Position numbers and translations under genes: made by a program. Positions 14,974-22,598 of a DNA stretch of 61,447 nt are shown piece after piece (position 1 is the stretch's first letter; every line of letters starts with the position of its first letter). The notes below the pieces were generated by a model. That model did not search any database and was not told where the DNA came from. It saw only the letters and a list, made by a program, of their open reading frames with translations. The stretch is from positions 1 to 61,447 of the forward strand of contig JAKVJJ010000007.1 in the NCBI GenBank assembly GCA_022487055.1, written 5' to 3'. Source of the stretch: Oscillospiraceae bacterium. GTDB taxonomy: Bacteria; Bacillota; Clostridia; Oscillospirales; Acutalibacteraceae.

Positions 14974-15845
14974 AACAGCTTGTAGTTTTGAGTGGCAAAG
15001 GAGGCACAGGCAAAACGACGGTTGCGTCTTCTTTTATCCGTCTTTCCCAAAACAAGGCATTTGCCGACTGCGATGTGGAAGCCCCCAATCTCCATCAGAT
15101 TTTTGCAAAAGGGGAACTCCCCGACAAAAAGCCTTATTATGGTTTGAAAAAAGCGGTTAAAAATGATACCGTGTGTATTAACTGTGGCAAATGCGAAAAA
15201 CTGTGCCGGTTTGACGCAATCCAAAACGGGAAAGTCAATCCTTATGAATGTGAGGGTTGCGGCGTATGTGAAGCGTTTTGCCCAGTCAAAGATGAATCAG
15301 GCCGCCCCGCCATTCGGTTGGAAGAACGGATTTCCGGAAGCACCTTGCTGTATCATACTTCATCCGGCATCTTTTCCACTGCGGAGCTGCAAATTGGGAG
15401 CGGAGCATCAGGACGGCTGGTTTCGGAAGTCCGGGCAAGACTGTACGGTGCGGCCAAAAACGAGCCTCTTGTTATCCTTGATGGTTCTCCCGGTATCGGC
15501 TGTCCGGTTATCGCGTCCATAACAGGTGTCAATATGGTCCTTATCGTCGCGGAGCCGACTCTGTCTGGAATTCATGATATGAAACGAATCATTGAGAATG
15601 CCCAACGATTTGGAACAAAAATTGCGGTCTGTGTCAATAAATACGATATTAATGTTGAAAACACAAAAGCGATCGACAAGTTTTGCCGTAAAAACGGAAT
15701 TGAAGTGGTTGGTAAAATTCCATTTGATTTTGCTGTTATAAAAGCTGTCAATTCTGGGAAAACTGTTGTTGAAAATCCGGACAGCAAAGCCGGAAAAGCA
15801 ATCGGTCAAATTTGGCAAAAAGTATCTGATATGCTGTTAAACTGA
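14970..15845 (+). CDS. MinD/ParA-family ATPase with ferredoxin insert, second copy
   Basis: A 291-residue paralogue of the preceding gene. Walker A SGKGGTGKT (~8-16); cluster ligands C69/72/75/79 and C94/97/100/104; ILDGSPGIGCPV and VAEPTLSGIHDMKR follow. The two copies overlap (ATGA) and probably form a heterodimer, as the ORP-type pairs are thought to. They may use ATP binding to load or transfer a metal-sulfur cluster to the NifX-like proteins; that step is inferred, not shown. Confidence 0.88.
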   Translation: MKQLVVLSGKGGTGKTTVASSFIRLSQNKAFADCDVEAPNLHQIFAKGELPDKKPYYGLKKAVKNDTVCINCGKCEKLCRFDAIQNGKVNPYECEGCGVCEAFCPVKDESGRPAIRLEERISGSTLLYHTSSGIFSTAELQIGSGASGRLVSEVRARLYGAAKNEPLVILDGSPGIGCPVIASITGVNMVLIVAEPTLSGIHDMKRIIENAQRFGTKIAVCVNKYDINVENTKAIDKFCRKNGIEVVGKIPFDFAVIKAVNSGKTVVENPDSKAGKAIGQIWQKVSDMLLN

Positions 15846-15884
15846 CAAGTGAATCATTCAATTATAATAAAAGGAGATCAATTT

Positions 15885-16256
15885 ATGAAAATTGCAGTTG
15901 CATGCGACAATAAGAATGTTTCGGAGCACTTTGGTCATTGCGAAGGTTTTCAGCTTTTTACAGTTGAGAATGGTAAAATTACTGAATCCAAATTCTATCA
16001 AAACCCAGGCCACAAGCCCGGATTCCTGCCAAACTTTCTTAATAATCTCGGAGCAAATACGGTGATAACCGGAGGAATTGGCGGAGGCGCAATCGACATT
16101 TTCAATGAAAAAAATATTGAAGTCATTTCCGGGGCAACCGGTGATGCGGATAAGGCCGTTGATATGTATTTACAGGGCAAACTCAAGTCCACTGGAAGCG
16201 TATGTCACGAACACGAGTTTGAGGATACCTGTGAAGGTCATAAAGCAAATAGATAG
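15885..16256 (+). CDS. second MTH1175/NifX-like protein with C-terminal Cys-His tail
   Basis: A 123-residue protein. MKIAVACDNKNVSEHFGHCEGF is the family opening, followed by VITGGIGGGAIDIFNEKNIEV. The tail CHEHEFEDTCEGH is rich in metal ligands. ATG 15885 has AAAGGAG in front; an earlier in-frame ATG (15849) does not. It is the last gene of the cluster and is followed by a terminator. It differs from the first copy in length and tail, suggesting distinct cluster-carrier and scaffold roles. Confidence 0.88.
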   Translation: MKIAVACDNKNVSEHFGHCEGFQLFTVENGKITESKFYQNPGHKPGFLPNFLNNLGANTVITGGIGGGAIDIFNEKNIEVISGATGDADKAVDMYLQGKLKSTGSVCHEHEFEDTCEGHKANR

Positions 16257-16263
16257 TCAATTA

Positions 16264-16304
16264 AGCCGGGGAATTGCTCATATTCACCCGGCTCTTATTT
16301 TTTA
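16264..16304 (+). terminator. terminator of the ORP-like operon
   Basis: AGCCGGG (16264-16270) pairs with CCCGGCT (16287-16293), followed by CTTATTTTTT. It ends the operon that starts at 12262 or 11300. Confidence 0.8.
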
Positions 16305-16513
16305 CATACAAAACAAATAATAAGTCATGTGTATCCTTGCACTCATTGCAAAAGGCATTCATGCAGACAATTTGATTAACACACCTATAAACTAACCGTT
16401 CCGAAGATAAAAAAAAATAGAAAAATTAGTCGTTAAAAAAGTTTATATGGAAATTTTTCTAGATTATTCCGAATTTATTGAAACGAAAAATGGAGTTTCA
16501 ATATCAAATTAAC

Positions 16514-16973
16514 TTAAAGTTTGCATTTAATTTCCCATGGCACCTCAGTTTCATCTTTCAATCTGAAAGTAAACTCTGTGGCAGAATGCACAATCAAGCA
16601 ATCCACTGTCGCATTCCATAAACTTTTTTATCAAACTCGGTCAGCAGTTTTTTCTGCGCCTGAAGCGTCCGCATGAATGCCTCAATATTTTCACGCTTTG
16701 TACATCGGTCGGGAATCTGAGTATTGGTCTCCTTGAGACGCTGCTTGGCGTTTCAACCAGAGAATCATATCCGCACTGGCAGCCGGCTTGGTCTAAAGCA
16801 GACTGAACATTTTCATTGACGGCCTGCCGCATCCAATTCCAACAACACGTCGCATTCACCCTGAATGGCCTGCACTTCTTTTTCGAGAGCCGTGTTATCG
16901 GTCAAATCGGTGGTGATGTCCTTGTATGCGGCGAAAATCCTGTCTCTCTCTGCTATCAGGTTTTTTAAACATC
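16514..16973 (-). pseudogene. decayed C-terminal part of a large serine recombinase
   Basis: On the minus strand, pieces of a clostridial serine recombinase C-terminus are spread over different frames. An NLIAERDRIFAAYKDITTDL coiled-coil stretch comes first, then QSALDQAGCQCGYDSLVE, then LLTEFDKKVYGM, then VHSATEFTFRLKDETEV before a TAA at 16514-16516. These match the order of the usual 'AALDQ..Y', 'LLTEFD', 'HS..F.FKDGTE' blocks. In-frame stops and at least two frameshifts break it, and the catalytic N-terminus is missing. It marks an old mobile element. The rest of 16305-17057 shows nothing I can name. Confidence 0.75.
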
Positions 16974-17057
16974 TACTACAGTATGGTATAAATGCGCGGT
17001 CAGCACATTAAAAAGAAAAAATCCACTTTCCGCAGACAGTTTGGAATTGCTGCGGGA

Positions 17058-17086
17058 TTGAATTCACCATATAGCTAAAGTATACT
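17058..17086 (+). promoter_or_regulatory. promoter of the XRE regulator gene
   Basis: TTGAAT (17058-17063), 17-base spacer, TATACT (17081-17086), 24 bases before the TTG start at 17111. Confidence 0.6.
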
Positions 17087-17110
17087 TATGAGAAACAGGA
17101 GGAAGCAACA

Positions 17111-17797
17111 TTGAATAAAATAGAAATCGGCTCTGTGATTGCCCGACAAAGAAAAGAGAAGGGCTTAACGCAGAAACAACTAGCGGATACATTGAAGGTA
17201 AGTAACAAAACAATTTCCAAATGGGAAACCGGCGAAGGTTTTCCGGATATAACGACTCTTCCGATTCTTTCGGAAACGCTGAGTATTACCGTTGATGAGC
17301 TGTTGGGCGGCAACCTAATAAAAGATAAAGATAATTCTGGAAACAATGCCATAGAATGCACAGAGTACTTAGCAAGTAAAACATTATTAAGATTCAAAAA
17401 TGCCTGTGTGCTATCAAATGCTTTTTCCATTTTTGGTGTGGCAGCATATTGGATTTTATGGCATGAATTTCACAATGTATTGTCAATATTGGTGGCTTTC
17501 ATATTTGGACTAGTAAGCGGATGTATTTCTTTAATTGAGTATAATACGCTACAAACACAAATTAAAAAGTTTAACGGATTATTCCCTGAAAAGAAAAAGA
17601 ACATATTGGAAATCAAAAAGTATCTGGAAGAGGCGATTTGTGGACCTCTTATGTTTGTATTGGTCGCTTTGGATTACACAATCATGAGTCGCTTTGGTAA
17701 TCAGTATGAGCTAATACGAGCGTGTATTGAGGGATTTGTTTACGGAAGCATTTGTATATACGTAAATGGCAAGATCAAAAAACAAGTTAAGCTGTGA
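17111..17797 (+). CDS. XRE-family regulator with C-terminal membrane segments
   Basis: A 228-residue protein starting at TTG behind AGGAGGAAG. Residues ~5-60 form a Cro/C1-type helix-turn-helix (TQKQLADTLKVSNKTISKWETGEGFPD). The rest (~95-220) holds about four hydrophobic segments, so the protein is membrane-tethered, as in many Firmicute XRE proteins that sense envelope signals. It lies between the recombinase remnant and ssrA and may be a passenger of the old element. Target genes unknown. Confidence 0.8.
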   Translation: MNKIEIGSVIARQRKEKGLTQKQLADTLKVSNKTISKWETGEGFPDITTLPILSETLSITVDELLGGNLIKDKDNSGNNAIECTEYLASKTLLRFKNACVLSNAFSIFGVAAYWILWHEFHNVLSILVAFIFGLVSGCISLIEYNTLQTQIKKFNGLFPEKKKNILEIKKYLEEAICGPLMFVLVALDYTIMSRFGNQYELIRACIEGFVYGSICIYVNGKIKKQVKL

Positions 17798-17846
17798 GAA
17801 AAGTAAATTGCATATCGCTTTTCAATTCTCATCAGTGTACTCATAA

Positions 17847-17885
17847 GAATAGCGTGAATTCCTTGTAATGGAATCCACGCTATTC
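17847..17885. terminator. shared hairpin between the XRE gene and ssrA
   Basis: GAATAGCGTG pairs perfectly with CACGCTATTC, and an inner ATTCC pairs with GGAAT. The hairpin lies between two converging transcripts, 7 bases from the mature 3' end of tmRNA. Both flanking U tracts are short, so termination on either strand is likely but not certain. Confidence 0.6.
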
Positions 17886-17892
17886 ATTTACA

Positions 17893-18287
17893 TGGTGGAG
17901 ATGAGGGGAGTCGGACCCCTGTCCGAAAGCCACCTGCCCTGATTTTCTTCGAGCGCAGTCTGTGATTTAATTCTCCCGGTGCACAGCGCCCACAGACAGG
18001 CTCAGCGCACCGGCAGCCTCTTAATCATGGCCGGATGAGAGGCATCATCCAGCTCACGTTCACCGCTGAGTTACGCCCTCAGCCGGGCCGCGGTACTCCC
18101 GAAGAGGACGGCAGCTTTTTAATTAAGCTGCAACAGCCATCCCATAATTGTTAAAGTTAACGTTCATGACATTGCTGTTTTTCTTAGAAGATTTCTCATC
18201 TAAATTAAGATGCGGATTGATGAAGCGGTCCCGCCCCGCTGCTCGCTTACCAGGGTTCACAGCCCCCGTCGAAACCTTTACATCCCC
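17893..18287 (-). ncRNA. ssrA: tmRNA
   Basis: The 5' end GGGGATGTAAAGGTTTCGACGG and 3' end CATCTCCACCA (CCA encoded) pair as the tRNA-like acceptor stem; TTCGA-type T-arm bases are near the 3' end. The internal reading frame ends KNSNVMNVNFNNYGMAVAA and then TAA, a proteolysis tag with the usual Ala-Ala end. It rescues stalled ribosomes together with SmpB, encoded just upstream on the same strand. Length about 395 bases. Confidence 0.95.
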
Positions 18288-18371
18288 ATAAAGAAGCCGG
18301 AAACTCCGGCTCTGGGTGTTTACAGTATACTATATGCATTTATAAAATTCAAGTACCTGTAAAAATTGGAT

Positions 18372-18839
18372 TTAAACTCTGCCGCGCGTTTTCATGGCAC
18401 GGTCAATGTCCCGCTTTGCGTCCCTTTTGGCAATATCCGCACGTTTGTCGTAAAGCTTTTTGCCCCGGCACAAACCAACCTGCACCTTTACCCGACTGCC
18501 TTTAAAATACACAGACAACGGAATTAGGGAAAAGCCTTGCTGCTTAACAATACCGAAAAGATGCATAATCTCATTTTTGTGCATCAGCAGCCGCCGCACA
18601 CGCACCGGATCCCGGTTAAAAACATTGCCATGCTCATATGGACTGATGTGCATACCGCGAATCAGCATTTCACCGTTCTCAATGGAGCACCACGCATCCT
18701 TTAAGTTGCAGCTTCCACTGCGCAGGGACTTCACTTCTGTGCCGCACAGTTCAATGCCTGCCTCATAACTTTCATCCACAAAATAATCATGGTACGCCTT
18801 TTTGTTGCGGGCAATGGTTTTAAAATTTTCTTCTTTCAC
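18372..18839 (-). CDS. smpB: SsrA-binding protein SmpB
   Basis: A 155-residue small basic protein with the family motifs ARNKKAYHDYFVDESYEAGIEL, GTEVKSLRSGSCNLKDAW and a Lys/Arg-rich C-terminal tail (KRDAKRDIDRAMKTRGRV) that enters the ribosomal A site. It binds the tRNA-like domain of tmRNA for trans-translation. The ssrA gene follows 84 bases downstream on the same strand, the standard pairing. Confidence 0.97.
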   Translation of the reverse strand: MKEENFKTIARNKKAYHDYFVDESYEAGIELCGTEVKSLRSGSCNLKDAWCSIENGEMLIRGMHISPYEHGNVFNRDPVRVRRLLMHKNEIMHLFGIVKQQGFSLIPLSVYFKGSRVKVQVGLCRGKKLYDKRADIAKRDAKRDIDRAMKTRGRV

Positions 18840-18870
18840 GGCGTTCCCTCATTTCTGTGGCTTTGTAGTT

Positions 18871-19473
18871 TTATAATTCACTGCGGCCTTCCAGTGCACG
18901 GAGAAGTGTCACTTCATCTGCGTACTCAAGGTCTCCGCCCACCGGAATGCCATAAGCCAGACGTGTCACTTTCACGCCCAGCGGTTTGAGCAGACGGGAA
19001 ATATACATAGCCGTCGCCTCCCCCTCCACGGTCGGATTCGTCGCCATAATGACTTCCATCACCGCACCGCCTTGCACCCGGCTGAGTAGTTCTTTAATGC
19101 AGAGTTGATCCGGCCCGACATCGGAAAGCGGCGAAATTGCTCCGTGCAGCACATGATAGGTGCCATGATACTCATTGGTACGCTCCATGGCAATGATATC
19201 CCGCGGATCCTCCACCACACAAATGATGGATTTATCCCGGCTGTCATCCCGGCATATAGGGCAAAGCTCCTGATCGGTCAAATTGCAGCAGACCTTGCAG
19301 TAATGAATTTTTTCATGCGCGCTCAGCACAGCATCCGCAAAATTTTTTGCCTGCTCGTCCGTCATTTTCAGAACATGATAAGCAAGGCGTTGAGCGCTTT
19401 TGTGTCCAATGCCGGGCAGCCTCTCGAACTGCTCCACCAAGCGGGCAAGCGGTGCTACCTGATAACCAGCCAT
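18871..19473 (-). CDS. recR: recombination protein RecR
   Basis: A 200-residue protein. Helix-hairpin-helix ([16 protein letters not shown], ~16-32), C4 zinc finger ([16 protein letters not shown], ~57-72) and Toprim domain ([14 protein letters not shown] onwards). It acts with RecF/RecO in loading RecA at gaps. It lies directly after ybaB (stop to start 2 bases), the conserved dnaX-ybaB-recR order of Firmicutes. Confidence 0.97.
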   Translation of the reverse strand: MAGYQVAPLARLVEQFERLPGIGHKSAQRLAYHVLKMTDEQAKNFADAVLSAHEKIHYCKVCCNLTDQELCPICRDDSRDKSIICVVEDPRDIIAMERTNEYHGTYHVLHGAISPLSDVGPDQLCIKELLSRVQGGAVMEVIMATNPTVEGEATAMYISRLLKPLGVKVTRLAYGIPVGGDLEYADEVTLLRALEGRSEL

Positions 19474-19475
19474 CC

Positions 19476-19817
19476 TTAAAACAGTCCCGGCACGCTCAGA
19501 CCACCGGAAAGTTCTTCCATCCGCTGGCTCTTGTCATCCGCGGCGGCACGCAGCGCCTCATTGACAGCCCCGATGACCAAATCAGACAACATATCAATGT
19601 CATCCGGGTCAACAACTTCCGGTTTAATTTCAATGCTCTTGACTTCCATATTGCCCAGTACGGTTGCCTTTACAGCATCACCGCCGGAGGTTGCTGTGTA
19701 TTCCTTAGCTTCCAGCTCCTGAGAAAGCGCGTCCATCTGTTCCTGCAGCTTCTGCGCCTGCTTTGCAATCTGCTGAAGATTCTGCGGACCTTTGCCCTGC
19801 GGCACTCTTGCCTTCAT
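19476..19817 (-). CDS. YbaB/EbfC-family nucleoid-associated protein
   Basis: A 113-residue protein, Met/Gln-rich at the start ([27 protein letters not shown], a coiled coil) with [25 protein letters not shown] in the core. It binds DNA as a dimer. ATG 19817 chosen because TTGGAGG lies 8 bases upstream; the upstream extension would start with that TTG itself. It is cotranscribed with recR. Confidence 0.92.
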   Translation of the reverse strand: MKARVPQGKGPQNLQQIAKQAQKLQEQMDALSQELEAKEYTATSGGDAVKATVLGNMEVKSIEIKPEVVDPDDIDMLSDLVIGAVNEALRAAADDKSQRMEELSGGLSVPGLF

Positions 19818-19935
19818 AATGTATGCCTCCAAAATTATGTTTTCTTTGTTTTAAAGTTCTGATTTCTAATCATATATCATTCTGCATAAAAAGGTCAAGT
19901 GCAGAAAGTCTAATTTTCTGAAAATATGTGAGTCT

Positions 19936-21600
19936 TTACTCCTCAACCACGTCGATACCCGCTTTTTCAGCACGTTCCGCCATCAACTTGAGCGGGTCAC
20001 GCGCCTGCTCCTGCTTGTCCGCCGGACGATAAGGCCCAAGCTTATAGACCTTGCCGGTCACCTGCTGAATGGCACGGCGCATACTGTCCCGCTGAGAAGA
20101 TTCCCGCAGCAGACTAAACGCCATCTCATTGCCGGAATCAATCAGCACATAGCCACCGCTGACATATGCCTTCGTACCACGAAAAGCGGCGGCAATCGTG
20201 CGGGAATACTGTTTCAGCGTCTGCACAATTTCCGGCCATTCTGCAAGCGGCTGTGCGTTTTCAGCCAGTTCTACCACAGATTTTGCCGATGCTGCCGCTT
20301 TCGTTGGCTTTGCGGCAGATGCAGGTTGTTCCTCCGGTGGAGAGGATGTTTCCGGTGTAGCCTGCGGGGTTGGTATCGAAACTGGTTTGACCGGAACAGG
20401 TGCGGTCTGTACCTGCGGCTCCGGCTGTGAAACCGGTGCTGTCAGTCCGGATACGGCTGCCGGTGCCCGCTTTTCCAGTGCGCCTATCCGACGGAGAAGC
20501 GCTGCCTTGCTGTCATCCAACTCCGGACAGCAAAGTTTCAGAAATGCCATTTCTATTTCCGTGCGCCTGTCCACACCCCGGTACATCCGTTCCAGTGCGT
20601 CCTGCATCGTATCCAAGCCGTGCAGAATCACCGGCAGCGGCACCGTCAGTGCCTGCTTTTCCATCTGCTCATATTCGCTGTTGGTCACGGCTATCAGCGG
20701 GCGGGCATCTTTCATGGTTTTAATTAACATGAGGGAACGCAGATGAGAAGAAAATTCTTCACACAGCCGTGCCATATCCTTGCCTGCTTTGTGCATTTCA
20801 TCAATTACAGACAGAGCCGCTGCACTGTCTTGTTCCTTCACAGCGTCCGTCAGACGGAAAAGGTGTTCTCTACCGGCCAGTCCTGCCGCCGCATTGACGA
20901 CTTCCACGGTTACATCCCTGCTGCGACCGAGGCACTGGTCAAGCAGAGAAAGCGCGTCACGCATAGCACCGTCCGCAAGCCGTGCCAGCAGCATTGCCGC
21001 TTCTTCATCCAGGGAAGCCCCTTCCTGCCCGGCAATATACCGCAGACGCGCGGCGATTTCTTCCGGTGCGATGCGATGAAAATCAAAACGCTGGCACCGC
21101 GAAAGGATAGTCGCCGGAATTTTCTGCACTTCGGTTGTTGCCAATATAAAAATGACATGGGCAGGCGGTTCTTCCAGTGTTTTCAGCAATGCATTGAAAG
21201 CACCGGCAGAGAGCATATGCACTTCATCAATAATATAAACACGGTATTTTGCTACTGCCGGTGTGAAGTTGGCCTCTTCCCGCAGCATACGGATATTGTC
21301 TACGCCATTGTTACTTGCGGCGTCAATTTCCACAATGTCCATGATACTGCCGTCCTGCACACCGCGGCAAATCTCACATTCCCCGCATGGGTCACCGTCT
21401 TTCGGGTGCAGGCAGTTTACCGCCTTTGCCAGTATCTTGGCGCAGGTGGTCTTGCCTGTGCCGCGGCATCCGGTAAAGAGGTAGGCGTGCGCAACCCGGC
21501 CTGCTGTCAGTTCATTCTGCAAAGTTTTGGTCACCTGCGGCTGACCGATTACGTCCGCAAAGACCTGCGGCCGCCATTTGCGGTAAAGTACCTGATACAT
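19936..21600 (-). CDS. dnaX: DNA polymerase III subunit gamma/tau
   Basis: A 554-residue clamp-loader ATPase. Walker A GCRGTGKTT (~43-51), zinc module CGECEIC, Walker B/DExx IIDEVHML, sensor 1 ATTEVQKIPATILSRC, then domain III to ~360. A low-complexity Pro/Ala/Glu linker (~365-450) and a tau-like C-terminal domain follow. No frameshift slippery site is evident. Start ATG 21600 has AAAAGGAGGG 8 bases upstream; an upstream in-frame extension does not. Typical position before ybaB-recR. Confidence 0.96.
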   Translation of the reverse strand: MYQVLYRKWRPQVFADVIGQPQVTKTLQNELTAGRVAHAYLFTGCRGTGKTTCAKILAKAVNCLHPKDGDPCGECEICRGVQDGSIMDIVEIDAASNNGVDNIRMLREEANFTPAVAKYRVYIIDEVHMLSAGAFNALLKTLEEPPAHVIFILATTEVQKIPATILSRCQRFDFHRIAPEEIAARLRYIAGQEGASLDEEAAMLLARLADGAMRDALSLLDQCLGRSRDVTVEVVNAAAGLAGREHLFRLTDAVKEQDSAAALSVIDEMHKAGKDMARLCEEFSSHLRSLMLIKTMKDARPLIAVTNSEYEQMEKQALTVPLPVILHGLDTMQDALERMYRGVDRRTEIEMAFLKLCCPELDDSKAALLRRIGALEKRAPAAVSGLTAPVSQPEPQVQTAPVPVKPVSIPTPQATPETSSPPEEQPASAAKPTKAAASAKSVVELAENAQPLAEWPEIVQTLKQYSRTIAAAFRGTKAYVSGGYVLIDSGNEMAFSLLRESSQRDSMRRAIQQVTGKVYKLGPYRPADKQEQARDPLKLMAERAEKAGIDVVEE

Positions 21601-21632
21601 AGCGCACCCTCCTTTTCGGCAGATTTGCGGTC

Positions 21633-22220
21633 TTATCCGTTCCACTCTGTTTCCAGAATACTGAATATCAAATCATCATAGAATTTTCCGCTCAATTCGT
21701 GGTGGTCACGCAGCACGGCGTCCCTTGAAAAGCCAAGGGAATGGAGCAGTTCAATGGAAGGCTGGTTAAAACTGCCTGTTTGGGCATATACTTTATGAAG
21801 TTTTGCCTCATGAAACGCAATTTGCAGCAAAGCCCTGACTGCCGTGCTGCTATAACCGCGGCGACGGTACGCTTTTAAAAGCCGATAACCAAGCTCCGCA
21901 CTGCGGTTCCGTGAATTATAATCAAAGAGGTTCACTTTTCCTATCATACCGGCACCGCTGTGCTCCGGCAGAAAGATACCTGCAAACAGCATATCCTGAT
22001 TCTGCAGAGATGCCTGTAACCGTTCCTGCTGTTCCTGCGGCGTATGGACAGCCACCGGGCGGCAGGTAAAACAGCCGAGATTTTCTTCCTGTGCAGCCCG
22101 TTCATTCAGCGCAAGCACTTCCTCCACTGTTGGAAGCCGCAGCAAAAGGTCGCCAACACGCAAAGGAAATTGTTGGGCAAAACACTCCTGCAGGGAAACG
22201 GCCGCATCTTCATTTGCCAT
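21633..22220 (-). CDS. GNAT-family N-acetyltransferase (RimJ/RimL-like)
   Basis: A 195-residue protein. After an N-terminal region comes the GNAT core: IGKVNLFDYNSRNRSAELGYRLL, the acetyl-CoA loop YRRRGYSSTAVRAL (Q/RxxGxG/A pattern), KLHKVYAQTGSFNQPSIELLHSLGF. Members acetylate N-termini or small amines; the substrate is not identifiable. ATG 22220 with AGGAGGAAAGC before it is chosen; longer frames run into the SRP RNA. It is inserted between the SRP RNA gene and dnaX. Confidence 0.85.
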   Translation of the reverse strand: MANEDAAVSLQECFAQQFPLRVGDLLLRLPTVEEVLALNERAAQEENLGCFTCRPVAVHTPQEQQERLQASLQNQDMLFAGIFLPEHSGAGMIGKVNLFDYNSRNRSAELGYRLLKAYRRRGYSSTAVRALLQIAFHEAKLHKVYAQTGSFNQPSIELLHSLGFSRDAVLRDHHELSGKFYDDLIFSILETEWNG

Positions 22221-22240
22221 TGCTTTCCTCCTGATATGCA

Positions 22241-22440
22241 AAGAAAAGCAAGGCTGACGCTTCTGCGCCGCTGTGCCGCCGGATATACAGATGGACAGAC
22301 AAACCTGCATCGCACAGGGCCACTCCGCTTAATGCTGCTCGGTTCCCCGCCTGACATGGTTCACGGCGCCCCGCCGCACAGAGCCCGCCCATCTGCATAT
22401 CCCGCCGCACGGCCTTTTGCCTTGCTTCCGTGGTCGGCAT
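22241..22440 (-). ncRNA. ffs: signal recognition particle RNA (large, Gram-positive type)
   Basis: On the minus strand, the conserved domain IV (helix 8) core reads GAACCATGTCAGG, then GGGGAACCGAGCAGCA (22327-22362), flanked by long complementary arms (GGGATATGCAGATGG with CCATCTGTATATCC). GAAGCAAGGC near the 5' end pairs with GCCTTGCTT near the 3' end, which is followed by TTTTCTTT. The size (~200-215) indicates an Alu-domain form. The ends are approximate. It is the RNA scaffold for Ffh in cotranslational targeting, found next to dnaX as in many Firmicutes. Confidence 0.88.
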
Positions 22441-22463
22441 AAATTTTACTTTAACTTGTTATT

Positions 22464-22492
22464 AGTATATACGATTTTGCGAAAAAACACAA
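22464..22492 (-). promoter_or_regulatory. promoter of the SRP RNA gene
   Basis: On the minus strand TTGTGT (22492-22487), 17-base spacer, TATACT (22469-22464), placing the transcript start near 22457, just upstream of the conserved RNA. Confidence 0.75.
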
Positions 22493-22521
22493 GCATTTTT
22501 CAGAAATTTGAGTGCTTTGCT

Positions 22522-22549
22522 TTGCGGCAAGGTGAATTTGTGATATACT
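22522..22549 (+). promoter_or_regulatory. promoter of pepV
   Basis: TTGCGG (22522-22527), 16-base spacer, TATACT (22544-22549), 49 bases before the start codon. It is divergent from the SRP RNA promoter. Confidence 0.6.
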
Positions 22550-22598
22550 GGAAATATAATGGAAACTGCCGGAATACCGGCGCAAAGGAGTCTTTGCT

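Noticed and set aside
10781-16256. A nitrogen-fixation cluster, because of the NifX/dinitrogenase cofactor domains
   Set aside because: There is no nifH, nifD, nifK, nifE, nifN or nifB. The MinD pair, DUF134 and Mrp genes fit the ORP type better.
22044-22442. ORFs of about 75-130 codons across 22.0-22.4 kb
   Set aside because: They cross the SRP RNA and the start of the acetyltransferase gene; the RNA explains the sequence.
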